Assembly: GCA_020466095.1 (NCBI GenBank)
Contig: CM035806.1
Location: forward strand, 163,081,379 to 163,145,378
Origin: Chlorops oryzae
Lineage: Eukaryota > Arthropoda > Insecta > Diptera > Chloropidae
DNA: 64,000 nucleotides
Direction: 5' to 3'
Positions 1 through 12,940 of the stretch are shown piece after piece; position 1 is the stretch's first letter, and every line of letters starts with the position of its first letter. The position numbers and the translations under genes are program-made. The notes beneath the pieces are model-generated. The model made no database searches. It had not been told where the DNA came from and saw only the letters and a list, made by a program, of their open reading frames with translations.

Positions 1-1140
1 CTGCCCAGTATTTACCCAGTCTTGGCATTTAATGTCGTAGGCGGCATATGTCATATGTCATTGCGTTCCCCCTCGTATGACATCCACCCCCTACTACTAC
101 TACTACTACTACTACTACGACTACTACTTCTACTACCTTCTGGCTGCTTCCTTCGGAGTTCTCTCTTATGCCCCCCCCCGTGCCGCAGCGCACAATCGCA
201 CAATCGGACATTCTACGTATATACGGTAAAGTGGTGCATGTGTAGAAACTAACGGCGCAATAAATATCTGTTAAATTGTTTGCTCGATTCGGTTCGTAAA
301 TCAAATCAAAATAAAATGAATTCGCTCCTCCCACTGTGTGTATTGTTCTGTGTGCTATGTGAGTTCAGCTCCCACTGCCGCCTGTCTGTCTGTCTGTATT
401 CGACCCTGGGTTGATCTTTCGCCCATGAAACTCGAGAATTGCGAATGCGAAATCACAGAAACTCAATAAAATTGTGGCGTGTTTATTTTGAAAGGTAATT
501 GCTTTACGAAATACGATTTTGTCTTGTTGTTTTTGTTGTTGTTACTCTTCATTCGGTTCAACCGATTATATCGTCTCGACCTGCGCCACACTGTTTTGTT
601 CCAATCCCATCTATTCCATTCAGCTCCGTTCTATTTCCATCGCCACGGATATCTTTCGACTGTGGGATCAATCACCCATATTCAAAATTACTAACATGAG
701 AATTGCAATGCAATGGCAAGTCCGCATGACCGCCCGTTGATTCAATGAAATTTCTAATCAGATCGACAAAAATGTCATCATTTCGCATAGCAAAAAAGGC
801 GAGGTACTTTTTTTTTTTTTTTTTTAATTAAATTTTTTGTTTGAAATATTTCCACATACATATATGTATTGTATTTAGATCCAACTAGACACAAACAGTT
901 CTTATTGGAAGATTATATTCCAATTGGTTTTCAGCATTTCTTTAATATAACTATCGCATGTCAAGGTAAAGGATTATGGAATAATATGTGTAAGTGTTTC
1001 GTATAAAAAAACGATGTTGGAGGTAAAAAAATGATTTTCCGTCATCCCGCTTCAGTACATATAATTTTCAGATAAAGCAGTCCTAAATTCTTTCGCAAGA
1101 GGATAGATTGGTAAACCTTAAAAGTAGAACTGTAAGAATC
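1..1140. other. Non-coding, probable Ets65A intron
   Basis: No gene seen. A CTA trinucleotide run lies at 92-126 and a poly-T tract at about 808-825. Short open frames here come from simple repeats. Confidence 0.5.
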
Positions 1141-2090
1141 TAATCAGAGAGAGAAGAGAGAGAGAGAAGAAGCTAAAGGAGAAGAGAGAAGAAAGAAGAG
1201 AGAAAAGAGAAAGAGAGAGAAGAGACGATAAAGGAGAAGAAAAGAAAGAAGAAAAGAAGAAGAAAGAAATGTTGATGTCGAAAAGAGAAGAGAAGATGAA
1301 GACAAGAAGGCGACAGGAGAAGGCGAGAAGCGACGATGAAGAAGACGACGAAGAAAGAAGAAGAAGACAAAGAAGGCGACGATTGAAGAAGACGAAGAAG
1401 GTGACGAAGAAGAAGACGAAGAAGAAGACGAAGAAGGCGACGATGGAGAAGGCGACGAAGTGACGACGATGAAGAAGAGAAGAAGAGAGAGAAGAAGACG
1501 AAGAAGAAGACAAAGAAGGCGACGATGAAGAAGACGAAGAAGAAGACGAAGAAAGAAGACGAAGAAGAAGACGAAGAAGAAGACGAAGAAGTAAGACGAT
1601 GAAGAAGACGAAGAAGAAGACGAAGAAGAAGACAAAGAAGGACGAGGAGAAGACAAAGAAGGCGACGATGAAGAAGAGAAGAAGAAGAAGAAACGAAGGC
1701 GACGTTGAAGAAGATGAAGAAGATGAAGAAAGAAGAAGAGACGAAGAAGAAGATCGAAAGAAGAGTGAGATGAGAAGAGGAGAAGGATGAAGAAGACTGA
1801 AGAAGAATGACGAAGATGAAGAAGAGATAGAAGATGAAGAAGTATCGTAAGAAGCATTCGAAGAAGGCCGATGATGAGAAGATGAAGGATGAGAAAGAAG
1901 AAGATGAAGTCAAGATAAGAGATGTAGTAAGTTCGAAGTATGAAGCAAGATGAGAATGTGTCAAGATGCAAAAGAAGAGATGATAAAGATGAAGAAGATG
2001 AAGAAGACGAAGAAGAAGAAGAAGACAAGAAGAAGACGAAGAAGAAGACGAAGAAGAAGACGAAGAAGAAGACGAAGAAGAAGACGTTGC
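1141..2090 (+). repeat. 950-bp polypurine tract, GAAGAC/GAA-rich
   Basis: Almost pure purine on the plus strand: irregular GAAGAA, GAAGAC and GAGA units, with only scattered C/T. It opens long artificial Ser/Leu/Phe frames on the minus strand and Lys/Arg/Glu frames on the plus strand. Confidence 0.9.
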
Positions 2091-2356
2091 ATTCGTAGTA
2101 GCCTTCGAAGGGCTCTGTGTCATAAGATGGAAGGTTTATGCTAAAAAAGGGGCGTGGTCAAGTCAAAGAGATGTTTCGTTAATTGTAGAATGGGTGCCAA
2201 CTTTGCCAGCAGTGCTAAAAGTCTACAACGTCTCGTATATCTTTGCCTTGCAAGAGTGAAATGCTTCGGTGCATTTATCAAATTTCGCACTAGGGGATTT
2301 TTGAAATTTATCAGTGCTTGATTCTTCACTAGAGACCATAGAATCTTTGAGTGTTT

Positions 2357-2607
2357 TTGTTTCAATCGCCTTGGTCAACCTATGTTGCGAATTTGAAGCT
2401 TCTACGCCTTTTACTTCACAAGTTACGATAAACCCTTATTTGTGGGTTTATTTGTGGGCTTATTTGTGGGACGGACGGACAGACGGACATGTCTAAATCG
2501 GTTCAGTTTTTGATCCTGATGAAGAATATATATATATGTATGTCTATATTTACGGAGCTTAGTTCTGGCTGTTACAAGATTTGCACAAAACTTACGCTGG
2601 GTATAAA
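2357..2607 (-). mobile_element. DINE-1/Helentron-type element, 5' fragment (subfamily C)
   Basis: On the minus strand it starts TATACCCAGCGTAAG at 2605 and continues with the AACTAAGCTCCG block, a short GTCY run and a GGCGTAGAAGCTTCAAATT block. It matches the 5' half of the full element at 25343 but lacks its 3' end and most of its minisatellite. Confidence 0.75.
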
Positions 2608-2611
2608 AAAG

Positions 2612-2945
2612 AAGAAAAATAAGACGAAAAATAAGAATAAGAAGTAGAAGAAGAAGAAAAGATAGAAGAACTGGAAGAAGAAGGAACGGAAGAAGAAAAA
2701 GAAGAAAAAAAAGAAAGAGAATAAGAAAAAGGGGAAGGCGAAGGCGAAGGGGAAGGCGAAGGCGAATAAGCAAAAATGAAGTCGACGAAAAAGAAGTTGG
2801 AGATAAAGATGAAGAAGAAGAAGCAAAAGGGGGAAGTACAAGAAGAAGAGGAAGAGAAAAAGGAGAAGAAGAAGAAACACGAACAGAAAAAGAACAACAA
2901 TAATAAGAAGAAGACGAAAAAGGAGAACAAAACGAAGAAGGAGTC
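2612..2945 (+). repeat. Polypurine tract
   Basis: GAA/AAG-rich plus strand containing a short GGCGAAGGGGAAG repeat block (about 2730-2770). It begins directly at the outer edge of the Helentron fragment, which suggests growth from, or insertion into, a purine microsatellite. Confidence 0.8.
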
Positions 2946-5900
2946 CCAGTACCGGGGATTTTTATTATTATTATTAAGCTATACTATTAAGCAGGCAATC
3001 TCGTTTTTAGCTTTAAAAACCAGCAGCTCCTGAAGGTTCTTTAAAGCTGTGTCGTGATATTTCTCGGTCTCGAACCTCAAGAGAAATATAAGATACGTCT
3101 ATGGAGGATCTTCCTTAGATGCTGTTAAGATGTAGCACGGACTGCATAACAGTCTGTTAAAAATATCGAACGGAAAATAGAGGACATTTCAGAGTGAAAT
3201 AGAGGCATTGAGACCCACTTCCGGATCCAGAGTAGCATTAACCAACTCCAAAATGAAAGCAAATCGAACATTGAAGGGGGGAAAAAAATATTTAAAAAAT
3301 ATTGGTACTTATTTAAAAAATAAAATCAAAGAACATACGCTTTCGATCATATAATTTTTTTTTTTTTTCTGACTAAATTCTGAACAAACAGGCCAAAGAA
3401 TGGAAAAAAATAAAAAACAAAATAAATAAATGCCCAATTCACGCCAATGCGACTGTGTAAATACGGCTGCTAAACAAGCTCACTTCACGGGCAATTTGCT
3501 AAGCACACGTACCGTACGAAATACAGGAAAACGGACAGACAGACAGACAGACAGACAATGATTGTAGGACAGCGCCGCAAAAGACACCCACTTAAACACC
3601 GGCGCTCACACATTCGGAGATATCGACTTGAATAGAAAAAGGGTTTTTTTTTTTTTTGTGCTCACAATTTACCCTTTTATCCTTTTATAAATCAAACAGA
3701 AACAACAACAATAACAACAACCACAACAACAACAATAAAAAATAAAAAGAAAGGCGAGAAAAAAAAAAAAATTAAAAGGAAAATCAAGAAATCGCAAAAG
3801 AGCCGAACGACGCATCCTTCTGCTTCATCTGCTGTCACTTGCAATCAACTCTCAGTCACAACTAGGCTTCTCCCGAGCCGAGAGCAAAATACTCTTATAG
3901 GCAAATAAGCCTAACACACACACACACACACACACACATCCATACATCCATCTCAGGGAACGATGAACGAATCGGCCGAGGAAAATGGGAAAATCATCGA
4001 AGAGGAAAAAGGAGTATAGAAAAGGATTTTTAAGCCAATTTTCGTTCGTTATTGTTGCTTTGATTTCGAGACAAAGGATGCGTGTGATGTTACCGCTCAC
4101 GGTGTGAATGACGATGACGATGATGATGTGCTCTCTACGAGAATGGGCACTTTGATCATCGTATGAAGTGGCATTTGGAAGAGAGATGTCGTCGAAATGT
4201 CGATGGAAACGACATGAAAAGGAAAAGAAAAAAGAGGAAAAGCAAAAGCAAAAGAAAAGAAACCAAGCAAGCCAACGCCTTGACAATTGACAATTACTTC
4301 AAATATTTGATGAAGCAAATGTGTTTATCTACTTATGTCACATGTATGCGAGCACACTCACACATATGTATCTATGTACCTACATTTATATGTATGTATG
4401 TGCACAATGAAAATATTGAACTTTAGATTGCTTTACTGGACGATGATTGTGTAGCCACGACGATGCTCGATTCAAGTCATTTGGAATTGATTTGAAAAAC
4501 TAGCACCTACAGCTAGCTCACACCCACACACACACAGTCACACACAAGGATAATCAATGTATTCGAATGTATCCTCTTTTTTTTTGGGTAGGTAGGGGAG
4601 GATACTTAACACTCGTTTGGGAAAGAAGAATTTCCGCAGCTGCCAACAAAGTTGAATTGAATATCCTTTAACACGCTTGTCCAGCTATAAACCTAATCCT
4701 TTCGCTCAACAGTATCCGGTCACTCACATCCTCCCTCCTTCTTGCTCTCCCTCTCTCTCTCTGTCTTCCTGTGTCTGCCAATTTCTCTCTTTCACTGTCG
4801 ACATATATATGTATGTCTTAAAGGGTTTCTATTTGCATTCACAAATCAGCAAATATTGAATTTGATTTTCGCATTAGAACTCTCCGACAATTTTTGTTTA
4901 TTAAAGTTTTAAATGAACGCAGGCGTTTAATAGAGCGATAGAGATCTCTTTTCAACTACTACTACTACATATAACATGCACCTCCCCCAGCAGGAAAATT
5001 CACACAAAAGTCACAAATTGTTAGGCGCGCACACAATATCCGATATCACGAAAGGCCCAGCTTTGACTTAATCGAAGCAAATATGGGTAAATTTAAGTTC
5101 AAATAGCTCATATGACTTTGTCACCCAGCGGAGGTCATGCGTGACAATATCGCACAGTTTATGTTCTGGCGAAATCACTGACCAGATTTTCCCATTGACA
5201 ATAATTTCTACCTGCATTCGTACGACGTTCTCAAAAGGAAATGAATCTATTAATGATCCATTAAGTCATTGGCCTACATTTCATTTGAAGCATCATCGGC
5301 TCGAACAGTATGTGGGCACTTTACTTACTACATTACTGAATATTACAGCTCTCATAAGCGGATATCTCCTTTAAGTGGACAAATTTCGAACACACAAGTT
5401 TTTTTTTTTTCAAAGATTTTCATACAAAAATGCTCTCTAATAATCGGACGCTCTAATAAGCGGACGCGAACACATGATTTTAAAATTTTCAATAGACTTC
5501 CTAGTAAATATTAAGCTTCCATAAGCGGGCACAAAGGCTGGAACCGGTCGGTATGGAAGATTTCACTGTATAGGTATTTAAGAACACCTCGAAAAGTTCA
5601 TTCAAATACGATAGCAGATCTCAGTTCACCCAGTAAAAAATAGGATTACTCAAAAATTAATCTTGAATTACTTCTTTTGGAGCAATGAGATTACTCCTCA
5701 AATCTTCGAGCCTCATGTATTTTGTACTCCTTATTAGCATTGCATGTCCTTACGGGCGAGCATTTCTTTTGAGCTCCCAATGGAGATCAAAAAGACTACT
5801 CTTTTCGACTTCCGAATGGAGGACAAAGAGAATAATAGCAAATAGTGAGTAATCCTTTCAATCTCCTGAATGAGCAAAAATGGAGAAATATTTTGTAGCT

Positions 5901-6601
5901 CCAGAAAAATTACTAATGGATAAATATTTTGTAGCTCCTGAAAGATCACTAATGGATTAATATTACCCTAAATAATACCTATTTTTTAAATAATTATTTC
6001 CCGCTTTTAATTCTCCTGTTGTGGGGTTTTGAGAACCTCGGAACTCATCCTCGACACCGTGTTTGCCAAATCGAAAGTATGGGATTTTTTTCATTTATAA
6101 GTTTTAAATCAAATTTAATTTAATTTTATTTTGATTTCGGATTGCTCGCTTACGCTCCGAATGGATGAAAAAGTCATTACTCCTTCACTGCTCGATTTAG
6201 GCATTTCTCCTAATTTTTTGACTGGGCAGTTCAGTTCAATACATATTCGAAAAAAATTAGCTTAGAAGAATTTGAAGGAATAAATTTCATTTAAAAAAAT
6301 TGTCCTTAAGGAAATAACAGAAAACAAGTAATGGTGTTTTGGTCAGGTGATCTTGACAATAAACTCTCCGACACAGACACACATATTTAAAAAATTTTTA
6401 AAACACGCCCAAAAACCGGGATCATTAAGAAAGAATATTCTAGAGGTTTTTAAGGCTATAAGCAGCCCCATAAGACCGACCTTCGTACTGGACCCTAAAA
6501 AGGAAAAACATCTATAAATTGAAAAACCCAATTTTGTTTTTTGTCGCTTGGTTTACTTTCTGCTGGATTTCCTAGATATGTACATATTTCTATATTAAAT
6601 A
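2946..6601. other. Non-coding, probable Ets65A intron
   Basis: No gene seen. Contains a GACA run (3535-3557), CAA-rich DNA (3700-3738), a CA run (3917-3938), and a decayed stretch at about 5340-5575 with repeated AAGCGGA-type words ending near CACTGTATAGG. That stretch resembles a pogo-type transposon remnant but is too diverged to bound. Confidence 0.4.
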
Positions 6602-7105
6602 CAGGTACATGAACGGGTTTTGAACCGAACAGCTTTTGAACCGGAAAACCGCTTTTATCTGCTGATGAACCCAACCATTAACCGAACCGAAGTTTTTCAC
6701 AAATGTTTGAACCGAACCCCTTTTTGTAAAGGTTCAGGGTTTCATTTTTGCCTGCAACCATGCACCAGTGGTCACTCCCATAGGCCAAAAATAAAAAAAT
6801 CGAATTCGATATTCTTATGAAATCATTATCGATACCATCTCTAATATAAGTAAGGTAACCACCACTAACTTTTGATTGTGCAAATTTTAACCCTAAATGG
6901 TAAAAAAAAAAATGCGTTAGAATTGGGAACACGTTTTAACAAATTTTTTCAGTTTGAGAAATTTCCGAACCGATGAACGGAACCGAAACCCCGGTTCAAA
7001 GAAGTAGCAAAACCGGTTTGGCGAAACAATCCAAAAGTTCAAACACGGTTCGAACCGCCGAACCGAACCGGGAAAATTTTCCACCCACTTCAGTTCAGAT
7101 CCCTG
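6602..7105 (+). mobile_element. hAT-like MITE, copy 1 (GAACCG family)
   Basis: 504 bp flanked by an exact 8-bp duplication ATTAAATA (6594-6601 and 7106-7113). The terminal repeats are decayed (CAGGTACATGAACGGG left, CAGTTCAGATCCCTG right). Many subterminal GAACCG words. Homologous over most of its length to 12187-12576. No transposase frame. Confidence 0.9.
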
Positions 7106-7113
7106 ATTAAATA

Positions 7114-9324
7114 TAAAAATCAAAATTAATTTCTTTATAACTTTTCAAAAATACGTTTTGTGTAATTTTGGCCCTAAATGCCACAAAAAATAAATTCACA
7201 AAAAATTTGCTCATCGAATGAAGTTCTGTCAATTGAAAACGTCGTTGATATGAAAAATAAGAACAAAAAAATCGAAAACAAAAAATGGAAAAATGAATAA
7301 AATTGCACAAAAAAAGGAACGTGCAAAAAACACAAGTTTTTGTGTGATTCACTTTTTTTGTTTTTTTTTTTTTGTTTTTTGCGAAATTTTGTTTTCGCAA
7401 TTGTTCGATTGTTATTTGTAGCGCTCCGCTCCATTCATGCATTCATTCATCCAGCCATCCAGTCATCCATTCATTCGTTTGTTCGCGATTTCAATTCATT
7501 CGATTCGACCGGAAACAACTCCTTCCCAATGGAAACTGTGGCCAATACTTTTTCAATGCTCATTTCTTTTTGCCGGGACTGCAGCTCCGTGACACACAAT
7601 CTGACATAAATATGTATGTACAATGTACATACAAACAGACAGGCGAGTAGACAGACAGACAGACAGGCAGTCTGGGCATCAGTGTTGCCTCATTTTAATT
7701 AGTTTCGCTTTTTTTTACTTTACTTTTTATCACATTCGCTTTGTTTTCGTTTGCTTTTGTCTTCGTTTCTGAAAGCGTCATAAAATAAGTGAAAAATTCG
7801 AATAATTGCGGACCTCGCTTGCGGACGGCCTTAATTGAAAAAAAAAAAAAAAAAAAAAAAAATTTATTGGTATTTATTCTAAGGGCTAACATTATCAAGT
7901 GTATTGAGAAACAAATAACTTTAAAATTAAAAAATATTTATATAAAAAAAATTAACCCTTTCACTCCCAAAGTACTTATGTATTTAATGTTCTTAATACC
8001 ATAGCACAAATTCCCCCTTTGGTTTTATCCTTTTTTCACAATTGTACTTAACCCTCTTATTCTAGGCTCCGTCTCTACAAGGAGAGCTTATTCGAAAAAA
8101 TAAAAGAAAATTAAGAAATAATTTCAGATTCGTTTTTCTCTCCCCGAAATAAGTCTTATATGATTTTTTCATTTAAAGAAGAATTGCGGCATTCGAGGGT
8201 TAATACTATCAAAACCCATCTCAGAATTGAAAATTCCCGAATGTTATTTTTTGAGCAAGTTTTTTAGTGTATAAAAACTGAATGCAGCGCGCCTACATTC
8301 AATGTCAGAGCTGTTAGCACATCATATAGCTGATTGCATTTATATGGTTTGAATATGAAGTGTACTAATCCTTATCCGAATGACTGTCCTTCGCCCGATT
8401 CCATAAAATTCATTTTTTTTTTTTTTTTTTTTAAGTATATTTCGTGTATGAAACTTATTCCTTCAAATTAGTACGAGCACCTGTTTTTCCGCTTATAACT
8501 ATTCGTACCTGTTTGAGAGGCATGGTTCCAAAATTTGTAAAACAGGGGTGAAAAACTGTTCAATATGTATTTCCATATTTTTGCTATAGCTGTGTAGACG
8601 AGACTTTTATTAAAAAATCGAATCTTCAATCTTCCAATGAATATGCAACTTTCTAGTTGAAGTGAACTTATGAGACTAATTTATTTGAATGCTTTTTGCT
8701 ACAGCATAACTTATTGTCTTATATTATATGTAAGTGTTTTTGCAACGGCGATTATAATAACAAAGGCAAAGAACGATGCATAAAGCGAAATGAATAAGAA
8801 CAACAGCTCTTGCAGGTAGATTATGGTACGATATTTGTACAGTTAGTTGTGACTGAAATAATGATGCACAGTGGGATTAGAGTGCTACAATTTACAGTGG
8901 GATGATTTTATTAATTAAGTGTAATGCCTTTCCAGATGCAACATGAACTTTTTCTTTCGGATTAGTTATTTTCACAATTCTTTTTGCCAAATTTAAGGCG
9001 AAAATTTTATCATAGACAAGAAAATAAAATGAACAGTCGAGTCATTTTGTTTTTTTTTTTTTTTTCAAATTATCTCAACTTTTAAAAACTTTTCCCTTGG
9101 CGGACATTCAGAAGATCCGTTGAAGGAGTTAAGTGAGTTGGTGTCAAAGAAAGCCGAAATGATTTCACTGTACGAGAAATGAAATGCATTATTATCATTA
9201 TCATTATTATTGTTATTTTTTATATATAAATAAGTAAAATTATTTATAATTATGAAAAAAAATTTTATGGTTACCCTAAAAAAATTGATGGCTTCTCTTC
9301 TTTATTGCTCTCCGGCATTTTCAG
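7114..9324. other. Non-coding, probable Ets65A intron
   Basis: No gene seen. AT-rich with poly-T/poly-A tracts (about 7358-7380, 7840-7862, 8414-8432, 9050-9065), a GACA/GGCA run at 7638-7670, and the polypyrimidine acceptor region leading into the exon at 9325. Confidence 0.5.
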
Positions 9325-9781
9325 ATATTATTACGACAAGAATATAATGACAAAGGTACACGGCAAGCGTTATGCGTACAAATTCGATTTTCAAGGACTT
9401 GCCGCGGCGACACAGCCTGCCGCCAGCGATCCCACCTATAAATATCAAAGTGATCTATTTATGACACCATATCATCATAGCGCCAAGTTGAGCTCATTCA
9501 TGAGCCCACATCATGGCATGGCAACTTCATCAGGTGAGTGGAATCGGCTATGCTATGTAAATATATGAAAATGAATTCTTTTATTCTATTTTACATTCTC
9601 TCTCTCTCTCCTCACTCTCTCTCTCTCTCTCTGTCTCGCTGCAGCATCAATATTTCCCTCCGCAGCCTCATGGGGCAATTGGGGTAATCCGGCAACGAAT
9701 CTTTATCAGCCGCATTCAATGGGCCATGTAACACCATCGCATGTTGCACCGCATCTAAGTTCCTATCCACATTATGCATGA
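9325..9781 (+). CDS. Ets65A: Ets65A-like ETS transcription factor, last two coding exons (partial)
   Basis: C-terminal part of an ERG/FLI-class ETS-domain DNA-binding transcription factor (nuclear). Exons read as 9325-9533 and 9645-9781. The first follows a TTTTCAG acceptor and enters with the third base of an Arg codon. It encodes the end of the ETS domain ([21 protein letters not shown], here split by the exon edge), i.e. the end of the recognition helix and the last two beta strands, then a tail with [14 protein letters not shown]. Donor CAG/GTGAGT and acceptor CTGCAG join in frame to [15 protein letters not shown] and end with SSYPHYA and TGA. Human FLI1/ERG end in a similar SSSFF...W...HLGSYY tail, so this stop looks like the family's true C-terminus. 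Upstream exons (N-terminus and most of the ETS domain) are not in the window, so the preceding intron exceeds 9.3 kb. The Ets65A name rests on remembered similarity; another ERG/FLI-class fly ETS gene is the alternative. Confidence 0.85.
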
Positions 9782-10802
9782 CCATCATCGTCCGGCGGTG
9801 GCTTCTAATATGAAAGCAACGTCATCGCCAGTACGAGCGGCAGCAGCGGCGGCGGCGGTAGCACCGCTCTTGGCACTGCCGCACACATTTCGGCACACGC
9901 TGGTGCGAGCGTCACGGGGCCTGGAGGAGGAGGCACAGCAAGCAGTCTGAGTAGCGGCGGCGTCGGCGTCGGGCGGCGGCGGCGGCCTCAGTCTGAATTC
10001 GAATCTCAATGGTATCGGTGGCAGCAGTGTTAGTGGGATCATAACTGGTGGTGTTGCCACCGCCAGCAATAGTAGCACAGCCGCGCTAAATGCCATGGTC
10101 CTTCACAATCTCACCAGCGTTGGTGCCAGCAGCAGCAACGCTGCAAATAATGGAGGTGGCGGTGGCGGTGGCACCAGTACCGCCAGCACTGGCACTGCTG
10201 CAAGCACTAACAACAACAACAACAACAATAACAGTGGCAACAACAACACCTTGAGCATAAATAATGTTGGCAACAACGTTGGCATCGGCAGTAACGGTGC
10301 TAATTCGCATCTTCATCATCATCACCATTTGAATATCGCGGCAGCAACATTAACCGCTAGCCCGGCAACGTCGCACCACCATCACCATCATCATCACCAT
10401 CATAGCGTTGGTATGGGCAGCGCTGGTTTCGGCGGCATCGGTGTTGGCGGCCTAAGCGTCGGCGTCGGCGTCGGTGTCGGCGGTGGCAATCTTAATTCGC
10501 TCGTTGTCGGTTGCAATCGATTGATGAACACAACGGGCTTGCCAACGATATTAAAATGATGATGACACTTTGACGAATTTTGCGCGCGAACGTTCGATCA
10601 ATCGTCACGATTGCAATCGATTCCAATCAACCCGATGCTGGATCTCCCTATTCGGAATTATCGATTTTAAATTCAATTCTATCCCGCACAATGCGACGAG
10701 GACATTCGAAATCGAACGGTAATGGAAATTAGAGAGAGATAGAGCGCGCATAAAGCTTAGAGAAAAGAAAAAAAAAAAAAAATGGCACAGAATATAAATA
10801 AA
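9782..10802 (+). other. Ets65A 3' region with post-stop low-complexity reading frame
   Basis: Directly after the TGA (next base C) the same frame continues for 9 codons (PSSSSGGGF) to TAA. It then continues 9810-9970 as a Gly/Ser/Ala-rich protein-like stretch. At a GGC run near 9971-9985 the protein-like frame shifts by one base and stays open to TGA at 10557-10559, encoding poly-Gly, poly-Asn, poly-His and Gly-Val repeats. The composition is typical of CAX ('opa') and GGC repeats in fly coding or UTR sequence. Simplest reading: 3' UTR of the ETS gene. Alternatives are a recently lost C-terminal extension, stop-codon readthrough, or assembly errors. AATAAA occurs at about 10797-10802. Confidence 0.55.
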
Positions 10803-12186
10803 AATAATTCAAGTAAAAAAAAAAAATTACAAACAAGAAAGATATAAAAAAAAAAAAAATTAAGTAAAAAAACAAAAGAGAAAAATTAATAATAAGAACA
10901 ACAACAAAAATAGCAACAACAACAGCAACAGTAACGGCAAACGAGTCGTAAGTCGTAAAAATGCCAATGAATTCGAATGGTAAGCGACCATTTTATCGAA
11001 ACCACCAAGAAAAGCCCCCAAATTTGTTTGCGTAGCGTGCCTGAATGAATGCGCGAGTGTGTGTGTGTCACGTGTTTGTGTGTGTGTGTGTGTTGTGTGT
11101 GTGTGTTCTTGCTCTGGATGGCCGCCATGATGATGGAAAATTAGAAGCAGCCAATCATCTAACAAAACAGCCAACTCCCCAGCCGTGCCGTCGTGCCGTC
11201 GTGCCGCCATTCCGCTCTTTAACAATTCAGGCACCATTCAACCCCTTTTCGACATACATACGTTCGATGGATGGATGCCCAAGCCCGTAGCCGGAGCCGA
11301 AACTGGAGTATGACCCCAAACACCACCCAACAACCCAACGCACTGACTATAAGAGCACATTTATTTGGGCCATTCTCTCTGTGCGTCTGTGTGTGTGGGT
11401 GTGTGTGTGTCTGAGCGAATTTCTTTCGTTTTCGTACGATCTGGGTTGTGTTGTCGGTGCGAAGGTCTCCTTTTAAGAATTTTCCAAATTATTGAATGGA
11501 AAATAATTGTGTTTTTTCGATTGAAGGATATACTATGTATAAGCGAGTTTCTCGTAAATGATCGATTGCATGTGTGCGTGCGTTTGGGTGTATGTATATG
11601 AGAATGCGATTGCCCCAGTTGAAATTGTCATGACCCGCAATGCTTTGCCTTTCGTCTTCATTATCGTTTGAACACCAAATTTTCTGTTGACTTTTCGCTG
11701 GATTTTCATGCAAGAAAATGTCATACAAACATCGAAATTACACTAGCTTACAAAAAAAATGGTTTGCAATTTTTCCAGGACATCTGCACATGCACTTATC
11801 CTATGGACTTCGTCCTTCATAACACGAAGTTTTAAAGTATGCAAAGAACCGACTTTAAATGAAAAATGCAAAAAAAAAAATTCTTTTGCTTGTGATCGAT
11901 TTTTTAAATGCCAATTAAGGGAAAAATTTGTTGAATTTTCTCTAGGCGAATGTGTAGGTATGTGGGTGCGTGTCTGAGGAATGGTTTATTCAAATCGGAT
12001 GATGCATTGCCCAGTTCAACTCGAAAAAGCTACAATACCCCCGTCAACAAAATTTATTTTCTTTAAAAAAATTAATCTTAAAAAAACAAAAACGGTTATC
12101 GGAATCTAGATCGATTTTTTTAAAAATATTGTTTTCGTGTTTAGAATGAAGTCTCCATAAGAAGAGGAAACTAGTGCTATCGGTAC
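10803..12186. other. Intergenic DNA downstream of Ets65A
   Basis: No gene seen. Poly-A blocks (10765-10860), CAA repeats (10899-10935), GT runs (11058-11105 and 11390-11412), otherwise AT-rich. Confidence 0.4.
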
Positions 12187-12576
12187 CAGGGACGTGAACC
12201 GGTTTTGAACCGAACAGCTTTTGAACGGGAAAACCGCTTTTATCTGCTGATGAACCGATACCGAAGTTTTTGACAAAAGTTTGAACCGAACCGAAAACCG
12301 AACCCCTTTTTGTAAAGGTTCAGGGTTTCATTTTTGCCTGCTCTCATAGGCCAAAAATAAAAAAATCGAATTCGATATTCTTATGAAATCATTATCGATA
12401 CCATCTCTAATATAAGTAGGGTAACCACCACTAAATTTTTATTGAATATCGCGGCAGCAACAATGGAAAAAATTGCGTTACAATTGGGAACACGTTTTAA
12501 CAAAATTTTTCAGTTGGAGAAATTCCCGAACCGATAAACCGAACCGGGCACATTTTCCACCCGGTTCACGTCCCTG
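12187..12576 (+). mobile_element. hAT-like MITE, copy 2 (GAACCG family) with intact termini
   Basis: 390 bp with perfect 16-bp terminal inverted repeats CAGGGACGTGAACCGG, flanked by an exact 8-bp duplication ATCGGTAC (12179-12186 and 12577-12584). An 8-bp duplication and CAGGG ends point to hAT. Non-autonomous. An internal patch at 12442-12462 is foreign to copy 1 and identical to 10329-10349. Confidence 0.95.
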
Positions 12577-12584
12577 ATCGGTAC

Positions 12585-12893
12585 ATGACTTCGCCATCGT
12601 CATGTCAATTTATGGTGGATGCCCATTAGAGACATTTGAGCATACAATTGAGTATACGTGGGTATGTGTCAGTCAGTTTCAGTGAGAGATCGTGAGCGTG
12701 TGTGTGGAGTGTGTGTGTGTGTGTGCATTAATAATTTCGCTTCGTTGTATCGTGGCAATAAGGATATTTAAATTTAAAAAAAAAAAAAAAAAAAGAATAA
12801 ATTCGATAATCAGAGCTAAGGTAGTTGTAAGAAGTGTTTGTTATTTTATTTCAATCTCGATATAAATATATATATATATAAAATATATATATC

Positions 12894-12940
<47 letters not shown>

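Noticed and set aside
1118..2144. Long open frames (up to 316 codons) on both strands
   Set aside because: They lie in the polypurine tract and encode only Ser/Leu/Phe or Lys/Arg/Glu runs; produced by base composition.
10103..10328. Minus-strand frames opposite the Ets65A tail
   Set aside because: Low-complexity shadows of GGC/AAC/CAC repeats.
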